Assembly (NCBI GenBank): GCA_963850205.1
Contig: CAWKKJ010000012.1
Location: 1-64,000 of the forward strand
DNA length: 64,000 nucleotides
Source: JACVRW01 sp963850205
GTDB lineage: Bacteria; Actinomycetota; Thermoleophilia; Solirubrobacterales; Thermoleophilaceae
Direction of reading: 5' to 3'
This document shows positions 34,285 to 43,077 of this stretch, piece by piece (position 1 is the first letter of the stretch; each line of letters starts with the position of its first letter). The notes beneath the pieces were generated by a model, which searched no databases, was not told where the DNA came from, and saw only the letters and a program-made list of their open reading frames with translations. The position numbers were made by a program, and so were the translations under genes.

Positions 34285-35018
34285 CCGCCAGCGCGACGAC
34301 ACGGACCGGTGAGCGTGAGCCGTGGCCGCCCGACGAGTTCATCGCCCACCTGCGCGCGCAGGGAACGCGCTACCACAACCTGCACCCCTTCCACCGGCGA
34401 ATGGACGCGGGAGAGCTCACCCGCGAGGAGCTTCAGCGCTGGGTCGCCAACCGGTTCTACTACCAGAGGTGCATCCCGCTCAAGGACGCCGCCATCCTGG
34501 CGAACTGCCCCGAGATCGAGGTCCGGCGGGAGTGGATCGGGCGCATCATCGACCACGACGGCACGGCCCCCGGGACGGGCGGCATCGAGTCCTGGCTGCG
34601 GCTCGGTGAGGCGCTCGGCGTCTCGCGGGAGGCACTGGAGTCGGAGCGCCGCGTGCTCCCTGCGGTGCGCTACGCGGTCGACGCCTACGTGAGCTTCGCC
34701 CGCGAGAAGCCGTGGATCGAGGCGGTGGCCTCGTCGCTCACCGAGCTTTTCGGGCCGGCCGCGATCCGGGTCCGGCTCGAGGCGCTCGAGACCCATTACG
34801 CCTGGATCGACCCGGCGGGCCTCGAGTACTTCCGCGCGCGGCTGACCCAAGCGCCTCGGGACGCGCAGTACGCGCTCGATCTCGTGGTCGAGCGCTGCCG
34901 GACGCCCGAGCAGCAGAAGGCCGCCGTCGCCGCCCTCCGCTTCAAGACCGAGATGCTGTGGGCCCAGCTCGAGGCCATCGAGCGCGGCGACACCCAGCCG
35001 CCGGGGCCGGACGCATGA
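34281..35018 (+). CDS. pqqC: Pyrroloquinoline-quinone synthase
   Basis: This is the cofactor-free oxidase that performs the last ring closure and oxidation to PQQ. YHNLHPFHRRMDAGELTREE, WVANRFYYQRCIPLKDAAIL, IIDHDGTAPGTGGIESWLRL and ETHYAWIDPAGLEYFRARLT are PqqC hallmarks, including the active-site His, Tyr and Arg residues. 245 residues. It overlaps pqqB and pqqD by 4 bases each. Confidence 0.96.
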   Translation: MTASATTRTGEREPWPPDEFIAHLRAQGTRYHNLHPFHRRMDAGELTREELQRWVANRFYYQRCIPLKDAAILANCPEIEVRREWIGRIIDHDGTAPGTGGIESWLRLGEALGVSREALESERRVLPAVRYAVDAYVSFAREKPWIEAVASSLTELFGPAAIRVRLEALETHYAWIDPAGLEYFRARLTQAPRDAQYALDLVVERCRTPEQQKAAVAALRFKTEMLWAQLEAIERGDTQPPGPDA

Positions 35019-35272
35019 CCCGCCCCCGCCTCGCCACCGGCGCGCGGCTTCGCTACGACGAGGTGCGCGAGGAGCACCTGCTCCTGGTCCCCGAAGGTGC
35101 GGTGCGGCTCAACCACACCGCGGCGGAGGTGCTCGAGCTGTGCGACGGAGAGCGCTCCCTCGACGACATCGTCGACACCCTCTCGGAGCGCTACGAGGGC
35201 TCCGACCTGCGCGACGACATCCAGGGGCTGGTCGAGGGCATGACCGAGAGAGGACTCGTGGTCGATGGATAG
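35015..35272 (+). CDS. pqqD: PQQ peptide chaperone
   Basis: This 85-residue winged-helix RiPP recognition element binds PqqA and presents it to PqqE. GAVRLNHTAAEVLELCDGER, then SLDDIVDTLSERYEG match the family. It starts within the pqqC stop and overlaps pqqE by 8 bases, so it is tightly coupled to its partner. Confidence 0.93.
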   Translation: MTRPRLATGARLRYDEVREEHLLLVPEGAVRLNHTAAEVLELCDGERSLDDIVDTLSERYEGSDLRDDIQGLVEGMTERGLVVDG

Positions 35273-36371
35273 GCCGTCCACGCTGATCGCCGAGCTGTCC
35301 TACCAGTGCCCGCTGCACTGCCCGTACTGCTCGAACCCGCTCGACATCGGCGGCGAGAGGTACCGCGCCGAGCTGGACACCGAGCACTGGATTCGCACCT
35401 TCCACCAGGCGCGCGGGCTCGGCGTCCTGCAGCTCGCGCTCTCGGGCGGCGAACCGATGCTTCGCCGCGACCTGGACGAGCTGTGCGCGGGCGCGCGCGA
35501 CTCCGGTCTCTACTCGTCGCTCATCACCGCCGGGACCCTGTTCACTCCCGAGCGCGCGAAAGCGCTGAAGGCGGCCGGGCTCGACCACGTGCAGATCTCG
35601 ATTCAGAGCTCCGACGCCGAGGACAACGACCGCATCGCGGGAAACAGGTCCTTCGAGAAGAAGATCGCGGCCGCCGGGGTGGCGAAGGAGCTCGACTTCC
35701 CGCTGACGATCAACTGCGTCCTGCACCGGCAGAACCTGGATCGGATCGAGGAGATCCTCGAGCTCGCACTCGACCTCGGGGCGCAGCGGCTCGAGCTGGC
35801 AAACACGCAGTACTACGGCTGGGCGGTCATAAACCAGGAGGCGCTGCTGCCCAGCTGGGAGCAGCTCCGCCACGCGGAGGATGCGGTACAGCGCTTCCGT
35901 GAGCGTGTGGGCCCGAAGGTCGACGTCCTCTGGGTTCTCCCGGACCTCTACGAGGACCTGCCGAAGCCCTGCATGGGCGGCTGGGGCGCGACGGCGATCG
36001 TGGTCGCTCCGAACGGCGATGTGCTGCCCTGCCAGGCGGCGTCGACGATCCCGGGCCTCGAGTTCGCGAACCTGCGCGAGCACCCGCTGGAGTGGATCTG
36101 GAGCGAGTCGGATGCGTTCGAGCGCTTCCGGGGCACTGATTGGATGCAGGAGCCGTGCCGAACGTGCCCGCTCGGGCGCCAGGAGGTGGACTTCGGCGGC
36201 TGTCGCTGCCAGGCGCTGCGCCTCACCGGCGACGCGGCCGCCACCGACCCGGTTTGCCGCTTCTCACCGCACCACGACCGCGTGGTCGCCGCGCGCGAGT
36301 CGGCGCAGACCGACGAGTTCGTCTATCGCACGATGAAGCGACCCGCCCGGCCAACGGCGCCGCTTCGGTGA
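35265..36371 (+). CDS. pqqE: Radical SAM PqqA Glu-Tyr cross-linking enzyme
   Basis: PqqE forms the carbon-carbon bond between Glu and Tyr of PqqA. The radical SAM motif is CPLHCPYC (CxxxCxxC). LALSGGEPMLRRDLDEL is the SAM-binding GGE, and the C-terminal SPASM cluster cysteines are in PCQAA, PCRTCPLGRQ and GGCRCQALR. 368 residues, complete. No pqqF/G protease gene follows. The GTG of the next, degraded frame overlaps its stop. Confidence 0.96.
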   Translation: MDRPSTLIAELSYQCPLHCPYCSNPLDIGGERYRAELDTEHWIRTFHQARGLGVLQLALSGGEPMLRRDLDELCAGARDSGLYSSLITAGTLFTPERAKALKAAGLDHVQISIQSSDAEDNDRIAGNRSFEKKIAAAGVAKELDFPLTINCVLHRQNLDRIEEILELALDLGAQRLELANTQYYGWAVINQEALLPSWEQLRHAEDAVQRFRERVGPKVDVLWVLPDLYEDLPKPCMGGWGATAIVVAPNGDVLPCQAASTIPGLEFANLREHPLEWIWSESDAFERFRGTDWMQEPCRTCPLGRQEVDFGGCRCQALRLTGDAAATDPVCRFSPHHDRVVAARESAQTDEFVYRTMKRPARPTAPLR

Positions 36372-36736
36372 CAGATACGCCCGCGCGGGCAGCGACGGCG
36401 CGCGGGGCCCCGCTGCTCGAGCGCGATCGGGAGCTCGCATCGCTCGACGCGCTCATCGACGAGGCGGCGGCCGGACACGCCCGGCTCGTGCTCATCGAGG
36501 GCCCCACGAAGCTCGGGATCAGCAGCCGTCAGCGGCTCGAAGCCGAGCTGGCGAGCGAATCTGAGGCGCTCCGGGACACCGCCTCCCAAGCGCAAAGTGT
36601 CGGGTGGTTGTGGGGGGTCAACCCCGATGTGCCGAGCGCCCGGCTGGTCGAGCATCGGCCCTGTGGATCCCCAGACCGTTGTCATTCGGCTCGAGCTCCA
36701 TCTGACCGACGACTCCCTGACGGGCCGGGCCAGTGA
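36368..36736 (+). pseudogene. Truncated LuxR-family (LAL) ATPase regulator remnant
   Basis: Residues 15-45 read LLERDRELASLDALIDEAAA and ARLVLIEGPTKLGIS, which is the start of a large LAL regulator up to its Walker A loop. The expected GxxGxGK is corrupted to GPTKLGIS and the frame then runs into unrelated sequence, ending after 122 codons instead of about 900. It begins inside the pqqE stop codon. This looks like the broken edge of a deletion or rearrangement. Confidence 0.6.
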
Positions 36737-36872
36737 CGGCTCCGGGGCGGCGAAGGAGTTCGTCGGCTGGCTGGGTCTTGTGGGTGCGATCGACGGGCTC
36801 GTCCCGGGAAGGCCACCGATGCCCAGAGGAGCGGTGCCGGCGCGGTGTCTGAATGACGGAGAGTCATCGTGA
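36663..36872 (+). CDS. Short conserved-looking protein of unknown function
   Basis: Frame VDPQTVVIRLELHLTDDSLT followed by GRASDGSGAAKEFVGWLGLV and GAIDGLVPG. The pattern (short beta strands, then FxGWLGLxxAID) resembles small stand-alone proteins I associate with Solirubrobacter-type genomes, but I cannot name the family. About 69 residues from GTG 36663. No clear ribosome-binding site; it overlaps the next gene's start by 4 bases. It could be a remnant like its neighbour. Confidence 0.4.
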   Translation: MDPQTVVIRLELHLTDDSLTGRASDGSGAAKEFVGWLGLVGAIDGLVPGRPPMPRGAVPARCLNDGESS

Positions 36873-38452
36873 GGCGCGCCCTGCTCGCCGCCGCCCTCGC
36901 ATGCGCAGCTGGAGCCTGTGCCGCTCCCGCCGCGGCAACGCCCGCCCGTCCCCTTTCCGCTGCCGACCTCGCACAGATCCGGGTCTACATGGCCGAATCG
37001 CCGTTCAACGAGGGCACGTGGGGCATCCTCGCGCGCGACGTCCAGACTGGCCGCGAGCTGTTCAGCGTCAACGCGGACAAGCTGCTCCACACCGCGTCGA
37101 CGACGAAGAACTTCACGGTGGCGGCGGCCCTCGACGGGCTCGGAGCCGGCCGTCGCTTCCGCACCCCTCTGCTGCGCAGCGGCTCGAATCTGATCCTGCG
37201 CGCGTCCGGCGACCTGACGATGGGCGGCCGGGCGCTGCCGAACGGCCGGGTCGCCTACGCCGGCTTCGACCACATGGACGCGAACGAGGTGCCCGGCGAG
37301 GCGATCCTGACTCCTCAGGATCCGCTTGCCGGCCTCGAGACGCTGGCGCGCAAGGCGCGCCGCAGCGGCATCAGGAGCGTGCGCGACGTCGTGATCGACG
37401 ACCGGCTGTGGCGGGCCAGGAGGGTCGGGGCAGAGGTGGTGTCCCCGATCATCGTCAACGACAACGCGATCGACATCATGATGCGCCCCACGCGGGCCGG
37501 ACGGCGCGTCCGCGCGCGCATGCGTCCCGTAACCGCCGCGTACGACATCGACGTTCGCGTCCGGACCGTCGCGAAGGGCGGGCCGACCAACGTCGTGGTC
37601 GGCGAGGCGAAGGGCCGCAAGGTGACGGTCACCGGCACGATCCCAGTGGGCGTGAGGACGCCGTTCGTGCAGATCTTCCGCGTCCCCGATCCGGCGTACC
37701 TCGGGCGTGTGCTGATGGTCGAGGCGCTCGAGCGCGCCGGCGTCTCAGTGCAGTCGCGCACGCTCGCGCGAAACCCGGCCGCCACGCTGCCCTCACGGCG
37801 CGCCGTGGCCCGGCTGCCGCGTGTCGCCCGCCTCGTATCCCCGCGGCTGGGGCAGTTCGTGAAGCTGATCCAGAAGGTCAGCCACAACCTCGGCGCCAAC
37901 ACCGTCCCGTTCTGGCTGGGTGTCGATGCCGGCAGGCCGACGTTTGGTGAAGGCATGCGAAAGATCCGGGCGTACGCGCGCAAGGCCGGCGTGGCCAGAG
38001 GCCAGACGGAGCTCGTCGACGGCCAGGGCAGCGCGCCGAACCGGATCACGCCGAACGCGGCGGTGAGGTTGCTGCGCTATGTCCAGACGCGACCCTACGC
38101 ACGGGTGTTCCTGCGGGCGCTCCCGATCAAGGGCATCGACGGCATCCCCGGCCCGGACGCAGCCTCCGATCCCGCGACCGGAAACGTGTTCGCGAAGAAC
38201 GGGCTCACCGGCGCGCTCGACGCGAACGACCAGATCGAGGTGCAGGCGATGGCGCTGGCGGGCTACGCGATCGCGGGCGAGCGGCGCGTCGCCTTCAGCG
38301 TCGTCGCCAACAACCTCCCGATCTATGGGCCCGACGGGAAGCCCAGCCAACGACCCGAGGATCTCACCGCGGCGTTCACGCGTTTTGAGAACCACGAGGG
38401 GATCACGTCGCTGCTGTACACGTCGCAGCTCGGGGAAGGAGCCGGAGGATGA
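36869..38452 (+). CDS. D-alanyl-D-alanine carboxypeptidase/endopeptidase (PBP4/DacB, S13 family)
   Basis: The signal sequence VRRALLAAALACAAGACAAP targets it outside the membrane, perhaps as a lipoprotein (LACAAGAC). The active-site triad of S13 enzymes is visible: HTASTTKNFT (SxxK), QKVSHNLGAN (SxN) and, less standard, FAKNGLTG where KTG is expected. A large insertion domain lies between SxxK and SxN, as usual. 527 residues. It would trim or cut peptidoglycan cross-links. The K-N-G variation lowers certainty about full activity. Confidence 0.8.
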   Translation: MRRALLAAALACAAGACAAPAAATPARPLSAADLAQIRVYMAESPFNEGTWGILARDVQTGRELFSVNADKLLHTASTTKNFTVAAALDGLGAGRRFRTPLLRSGSNLILRASGDLTMGGRALPNGRVAYAGFDHMDANEVPGEAILTPQDPLAGLETLARKARRSGIRSVRDVVIDDRLWRARRVGAEVVSPIIVNDNAIDIMMRPTRAGRRVRARMRPVTAAYDIDVRVRTVAKGGPTNVVVGEAKGRKVTVTGTIPVGVRTPFVQIFRVPDPAYLGRVLMVEALERAGVSVQSRTLARNPAATLPSRRAVARLPRVARLVSPRLGQFVKLIQKVSHNLGANTVPFWLGVDAGRPTFGEGMRKIRAYARKAGVARGQTELVDGQGSAPNRITPNAAVRLLRYVQTRPYARVFLRALPIKGIDGIPGPDAASDPATGNVFAKNGLTGALDANDQIEVQAMALAGYAIAGERRVAFSVVANNLPIYGPDGKPSQRPEDLTAAFTRFENHEGITSLLYTSQLGEGAGG

Positions 38453-38458
38453 AACCAC

Positions 38459-38821
38459 GTGACGCTCCGCGTGGCGCCAGGCGTCCACCTGCTCTACGCG
38501 CACATGGTGCCCGGCTCGGTACGGGTGCGCGAGGGGCAGAGAGTGCGGCGTGGTCAGGTGCTCGGGCTGCTCGGGAACAGCGGCAACTCGAGCACTCCTC
38601 ACCTGCACTTCGAGGTCATGACGCGGCCCACGTTCTTCCCCACCGACAGCCTCCCCTACGCGTTCGACCGCGGTCGCTTCCTGGGCCAAATCACCGGGGA
38701 GTTCACCGACGAGGACCTCGCCCTGCGGCCGACGCGCGCCCTCGCCTTCGAGCCCGCTCGCCAACCGGGCCCGCGGCGGCGGCAGATGCCGCTGGACAAC
38801 AACGTGGTCCGCTTCCGCTGA
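38459..38821 (+). pseudogene. M23-family peptidase lacking its N-terminal part
   Basis: HLLYAHMVPGSVRVREGQRV, RRGQVLGLLGNSGNSSTPHL and HFEVM form the C-terminal half of a LytM/M23 zinc endopeptidase, with HxH (HLHFEV). The upstream half with the first zinc ligands is missing: the frame begins abruptly at VTLRVAPGVHLL, straight after the carboxypeptidase stop. It is therefore a 5'-truncated gene, again pointing to rearrangement in this stretch. The tail PTRALAFEPARQPGPRR is unusual. Confidence 0.65.
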
Positions 38822-38879
38822 GATCTGCTCGGCTCGGAGTACGCCCGCATCATGATGCGCGTGTCTTACACTTTGATGC

Positions 38880-39116
38880 ATGCGCACGACCGTCAGCATC
38901 GACGACGACCTCCTCAGAGCCGCTAAGCGACGCGCCGCCGATGAGGGCCGGCCACTCAGCGAGCTCGTCAACGAGGCTCTCCGCGAGCGCCTCGCCCGCC
39001 GGCCCGCCGCCGGGCGCGAGCGCTACTCGGCACTGACGACAGGCAGGGACGGCACCCTCCCGGGGATCGACCTGACCAGCAACGCGGGCGTCCGCGATGT
39101 CATGGACGCAGAGTGA
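38880..39116 (+). CDS. vapB: VapB-type antitoxin (ribbon-helix-helix)
   Basis: MRTTVSIDDDLLRAAKRRAA and EGRPLSELVNEALRERLARR are a standard ribbon-helix-helix DNA-binding antitoxin. The C-terminal tail (YSALTTGRDGTLPGIDL) would wrap the toxin. 78 residues. A 58-bp gap upstream must hold the autoregulated promoter. It overlaps the toxin gene by 4 bases. Confidence 0.88.
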   Translation: MRTTVSIDDDLLRAAKRRAADEGRPLSELVNEALRERLARRPAAGRERYSALTTGRDGTLPGIDLTSNAGVRDVMDAE

Positions 39117-39556
39117 TCCTCGCCGACGTCAACGTGCTCGTGCTCGCCCACCGAGAGGATCAGGCCGACCATGAGCCCGTCCGTGACTGGCTGGAACGCG
39201 AGGTCAACTCCGACCGGCCGTTTGCCCTCGCCGACGTCGCAGTCGCCGGTTTCCTGCGGGTCGTAACCAACCCACGCGTATTCCACCGGCCGAGCCGCCT
39301 CAACGATGCGCTGGCCTTCGTGGACGGGCTGGTCGATCAGCCGACCTGCGTACCGGTGGCTGCAGGACCGCGGCACTGGCCGATCCTGCGGCGCCTCGTG
39401 AAGGACTCGGACGCCCGAGGCAACCTGATACCCGACGCGCACCTCGCGGCGATCGCGGTCGAGCATGGCGCCACCGTGGCGACGCGCGACCGCGGCTTCG
39501 CACGCTTCACGGGCGTGCGCCTGGTCGATCCGCTCACCGATCGGACCAGCGGCTGA
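39113..39556 (+). CDS. vapC: VapC-type PIN-domain ribonuclease toxin
   Basis: The PIN acidic residues are in place: Asp in LADVNVLVLAH, the mid-chain Glu/Asp region, Asp in IPDAHLAAIAVEHG and Asp in VATRDRGFARF. 147 residues, GTG start coupled to vapB. Such toxins cut tRNA or rRNA when the antitoxin is lost; the target is unknown. It sits between the C1/PQQ island and the GntR-regulated operon. Confidence 0.9.
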   Translation: MILADVNVLVLAHREDQADHEPVRDWLEREVNSDRPFALADVAVAGFLRVVTNPRVFHRPSRLNDALAFVDGLVDQPTCVPVAAGPRHWPILRRLVKDSDARGNLIPDAHLAAIAVEHGATVATRDRGFARFTGVRLVDPLTDRTSG

Positions 39557-39563
39557 AGCTCAG

Positions 39564-40322
39564 CTACGTAATCGAGTCGTCCGGTACCTCGTACCAGCGT
39601 TTGCGTCGCCCGACCTTGGCACGCAGCTTGAACGCACGGGACTTCGGGGCCTGATCGATCTCCGCCTGCAGCTGCCGGCTGATCTCCGCGACCCGTTGGC
39701 CGAGCTCCTCGTCGACGTCGGCCACGAGGCCCGGGAGCCGCTCGAGGTTGTCGCCGGTGGTGGTGAAGAAGCCCCAGTCGGTTGAGAGCACGTCGACGAT
39801 CCGATGGCGATTGATGAGGCCCTCTCCGTCGTCATCTCCCAGGTGGTGGGTCGTGAGCAGGGCGGCCAGGTCGGTGACGTCCTTGTGGTTCAGCTCGACG
39901 ATCTGGAGCTTCATGAGCAGGAGATCGGCCGCGGGGAGCGCCGGATGGTCGACGCCGAGCCGATCATCGAGATCAAGCTGGTGGCACATGGAGAACTCGC
40001 CGAGGAACAGGTCGACGTGGGTGGCCCGGTCCGGGGTCCACCAGATCTGACGCCGGGCGCCCTGGAGGGCGTTGAACTCGGGATCGGCCGCCAGGCCGGC
40101 CTCCTCCATCAGCTCGGTGAGCTGCCGGCGCGCCCTCTTGGGGCCGGCGAGGTCCACGTCGGCAAACGGCCGCCGCAGGCGCGGATCGACGTCCGTGGCC
40201 CGCAGGTCGACGCCCAGGCCTCCCAGCGCTCGGACGGGAGTTCCCCGCTCGTTGCCACGCGCGATGAGGTCGGTCGCCAGGGAGATGAGCCCGTCCCGGC
40301 TCGGGTCGGTGGCCGTGCTCAT
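39564..40322 (-). CDS. Nucleotidyltransferase-fold protein, unknown role
   Basis: TPVRALGGLGVDLR and FADVDLAGPKRARRQL followed by ATHVDLFLGEF give the Gly...DxD...D pattern of a minimal nucleotidyltransferase fold, as in AbiEii-like or DUF1814-like proteins. 252 residues with a helical C-terminus (LKLRAKVGRRKRWYEVPDD-like). The gene converges with vapC (7 bases apart). Conflict-related NTases often neighbour toxin-antitoxin genes, but no cognate partner is seen, so the role is open. Confidence 0.55.
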   Translation of the reverse strand: MSTATDPSRDGLISLATDLIARGNERGTPVRALGGLGVDLRATDVDPRLRRPFADVDLAGPKRARRQLTELMEEAGLAADPEFNALQGARRQIWWTPDRATHVDLFLGEFSMCHQLDLDDRLGVDHPALPAADLLLMKLQIVELNHKDVTDLAALLTTHHLGDDDGEGLINRHRIVDVLSTDWGFFTTTGDNLERLPGLVADVDEELGQRVAEISRQLQAEIDQAPKSRAFKLRAKVGRRKRWYEVPDDSIT

Positions 40323-40352
40323 CGGCGCAGCGTAACGCCCGGCGGCCCCCCA

Positions 40353-40405
40353 TTGACAGGGACGAAGCCGCGGCGTTACGTTATGGACTCCAATGAAGGC
40401 CTTTG
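40353..40405 (+). promoter_or_regulatory. Promoter plus downstream conserved element, copy 1
   Basis: TTGACA (40353-40358) and TACGTT (40377-40382) are spaced 18 bases. Immediately after comes TATGGACT, an 8-base partial spacer, then AAGGCCTTT, ending near 40404. The same arrangement occurs before the aminotransferase at 44976-45027. It precedes the APC permease gene by about 40 bases. The GntR protein encoded at 44190 is the obvious candidate ligand. Confidence 0.65.
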
Positions 40406-40445
40406 AGCGGCCACGGCTTCGCTGCCGGTGGCCGAAGGGGGGCGG

Positions 40446-42110
40446 ATGAGCTCAGAAGCGGGCACGCCCGGCGCGGGAACGCCGCCGGCAGAAGACACGC
40501 AGACCACCACCAGCGGCCTGTTCCTGCGGCGCTCGTCGGGACTCGTGCGCGAGTTCGGCGGGGTGGACGTGTTCGTCTTCAACACCGTCGGGTACGCGCT
40601 GGGGCTCGTGCTGGCCATCATCCCGTTGCTGATGGCGGGCGCCGTGCCGGAGGCCAACGTCCTCCTGACGGTCGTGATCGGCACGGTCTTCACCGTCGCG
40701 AACGCTCTCACCTACGGCTATCTCTCCGCGGCGATGCCGCGGTCCGGCGGGGAGTACGTGTTTCTCGGGCGTGTGGTCCACCCGGCGGTCGGGTTCACGG
40801 CCAGCTGGGGCTTCACCTGGTCGCAGCTGCTCGGCATGGCGTTGTACGCCTCCTTCACCGTCAACTTCGGGGTGGCGATCGCGTTCCTGACCCTCGGCAA
40901 CGTCCTCGACGCGAGTGGGCTGGTGACGGCTGGGGAGGACGTCGCCGAGCAGTGGCCGACCTTCCTGCTGGGGACCGCGATGATCGTCCTGGTGGCGGTG
41001 ATCCTCTCGCTGGGGCCGCGCGTGGTCCGCCGCTTTCTCAACATCCTCTTCATCCCCGCGATGCTGGGGTCCTTCGTCACGCTGATCGTCCTGCTGGTCA
41101 CGTCGAAGGACGAGTTCGTGTCGAAGTTCAACACCTTCATGGCCGAGCGGGCGGGGGGCGAGACCTACAACGGCATTCTTTCGAGCGCCGAGCAGGCGGG
41201 ATACGTCTCCGAGCCCAGCACCCTCAGCGCCCTCATCCTGGCGGTGCCGATCGGGTACTACATCTACATCGGCTTCACCTACTCGTCGTACATCGGAGGC
41301 GAGGTCAAGGAACCGGGACGAAACCAGCCCCGGATCATCGTGGCGACGCTGGCGTTTGCGGCCGCGATGTACCTCGTCTGTCTCTGGCGCTTCTACGACA
41401 TCGTCGGCCAGGACTTCATCAACTCGGTCGTCTATCTCAACAACAACACCGACGACGGTTCCGGGCTGCCCGTCGATCCGGTGCTCAACCTGTTCGCCGG
41501 GATCATGACCGGGAGCGCGGTGCTCAACGTCATCATGGCGGTGAGCTTCTTCCTGTGGAACTTCCTGCTGCTGTTCGTGATCGCCACCGTCATCACGCGC
41601 AACCTCTTCGCCTGGTCGGTGGACCGGGTGCTACCCGACGCGGTCACCAATGTCGATCGCCGCTTCCACTCCCCATGGGTGGCCACGGCGATCGTGATCG
41701 TCGCCTCCGAGGTGCTGCTGGCGCTGTACGTCTTCACGGACTTCTTCCAGCAGGTCTCCAACTACATCGTGCTCTACTCGATCGCCTTCTGGGTCACGAG
41801 CTTCGCCGCGATCCTGCTGCCCTACCGGCGACCCGAGATCTACAACTCGGCGCCGGACTTCGTGCGCCGCAAGATCGGCGGCGTCCCGGTGCTGGTCCTG
41901 TTCGGGATCGGCAACCTGATCCTCTTCTCGCTGGTGCTCTACTCGGCGTTCAAGCTGCCGGCCTTCAGCGGGCCGACCGGGACGGACGCCGTGCTCTTCG
42001 TGGCGGGGATCTACGTGCTGGGCGCCGTGGTCTACTTCGTCGCTCGCGCCGTGAACAAGCGCCGGGGGATCGACCTCGATCTGGCCTACAAAGAGATCCC
42101 GCCCGACTGA
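40446..42110 (+). CDS. APC-superfamily amino-acid/amine permease
   Basis: About twelve hydrophobic segments. The N-terminal GLVREFGGVDVFVFNTVGYA and VFTVANALTYGYLSAAMPRS, with GGEYVFLGRVVHPAVGFTAS, match the amino-acid-polyamine-organocation transporters. 554 residues from ATG 40446. It heads a run of metabolic genes (phosphoesterase, DmpA-type peptidase, GntR, then aminotransferase and M20 hydrolase). It probably imports the amino compound they degrade; the substrate is not readable. The stop is followed after 2 bases by the next GTG. Confidence 0.88.
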   Translation: MSSEAGTPGAGTPPAEDTQTTTSGLFLRRSSGLVREFGGVDVFVFNTVGYALGLVLAIIPLLMAGAVPEANVLLTVVIGTVFTVANALTYGYLSAAMPRSGGEYVFLGRVVHPAVGFTASWGFTWSQLLGMALYASFTVNFGVAIAFLTLGNVLDASGLVTAGEDVAEQWPTFLLGTAMIVLVAVILSLGPRVVRRFLNILFIPAMLGSFVTLIVLLVTSKDEFVSKFNTFMAERAGGETYNGILSSAEQAGYVSEPSTLSALILAVPIGYYIYIGFTYSSYIGGEVKEPGRNQPRIIVATLAFAAAMYLVCLWRFYDIVGQDFINSVVYLNNNTDDGSGLPVDPVLNLFAGIMTGSAVLNVIMAVSFFLWNFLLLFVIATVITRNLFAWSVDRVLPDAVTNVDRRFHSPWVATAIVIVASEVLLALYVFTDFFQQVSNYIVLYSIAFWVTSFAAILLPYRRPEIYNSAPDFVRRKIGGVPVLVLFGIGNLILFSLVLYSAFKLPAFSGPTGTDAVLFVAGIYVLGAVVYFVARAVNKRRGIDLDLAYKEIPPD

Positions 42111-42112
42111 CC

Positions 42113-43068
42113 GTGAAGATCTTCTACGCCAGCGACGTCCACGGGTCGACCCGGTGCTTCAAGAAGTTCCTCAACGCCGGGAAGTTCTACTCCGCCGACG
42201 CGCTGGTGCTCGGGGGCGACATCACGGGGAAGGCGATCGTGCCCTTCGTCGAGGTCGCACCGTCCGAGGTGCAGGTGGCCTTTCTCGGCAAGCAGCACGT
42301 GCTCAGAACGGAAGAGGAGATCGGCGCGCTCGAGGGGCGTGTGGCCGACACGGGCTACTACCCCCACCGGTGCGATCCCGACGAGGCCGAGGCGCTCAGC
42401 GGCGACAGCGCCCGCCTCAGCGCTCTGTTCGCCGAGAAGATCGTCGGGCGCGTACAGGAGTGGATGAGCCTGGCCGACGAGCGCCTGAACGGGGACGCGG
42501 CCGTCCCCTGCTACGTCAACGCCGGTAACGACGACCCGCCGGAGATCGACGCGGTGATCGAGTCGGCGGCCCGGGTGGAGTTCCTGGAAGGGCGAGTCCT
42601 GGAGCTGCCCGAGGGGGTCGAGCTCGCGAGCTGCGGCTACGCGAACATGACCCCGTGGCATTGCCCGCGCGACGTGCCGGAGGACGATCTCGGGACCCGG
42701 CTCGAGGCGGTGGCCTCGGCAGGTTCGCGATCCGGACCTGGGCGATCTTCAACTTCCACTGCCCGCCGTACGACACCCAGATCGACCAGGGGCCGGTGCT
42801 GGGCGAGGACATGCGCATGCGCTCGACGGCCGGAGGCGTCGAGATGCAGGCGGTGGGCAGCACGGCCTGCCGCGCGATCATCGAGCGCTATCAGCCGCTG
42901 CTCGGCTTCCACGGGCATCTGCATGAGTCGCGGGGTACCTTCAAGCTCGGCCGAACCGTGTGCATCAACCCGGGCAGCGAATACTCGGAGGGTGTGCTGC
43001 GCGGCGCCATCGTGGACATCAACGTCAAGAAGGGCAAGCTGAAGAGCGCCCAGCTCATCTCGGGGTAG
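42113..43068 (+). CDS. Metallophosphoesterase (one frameshift)
   Basis: The N-terminus VKIFYASDVHGSTRCFKKFL and LVLGGDITGKAIVPFV give the DxH and GD motifs. NAGNDDPPEID gives the GN[DH] motif. After a frame change near 42715, FNFHCPPYDTQID and GFHGHLHESRG give the terminal GHxH-type motif. The length (956) is not a multiple of three, so one indel. About 318 residues when repaired. It is probably a calcineurin-like phosphatase or cyclic-nucleotide phosphodiesterase; the substrate is unclear. Cotranscribed with the APC permease. Confidence 0.8.
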
Positions 43069-43077
43069 GAGGCGGCG

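Noticed and set aside
39564..40322. AbiEii toxin of an AbiE pair
   Set aside because: The NTase fold is plausible, but no AbiEi antitoxin-like gene is adjacent, so I kept only the general call.
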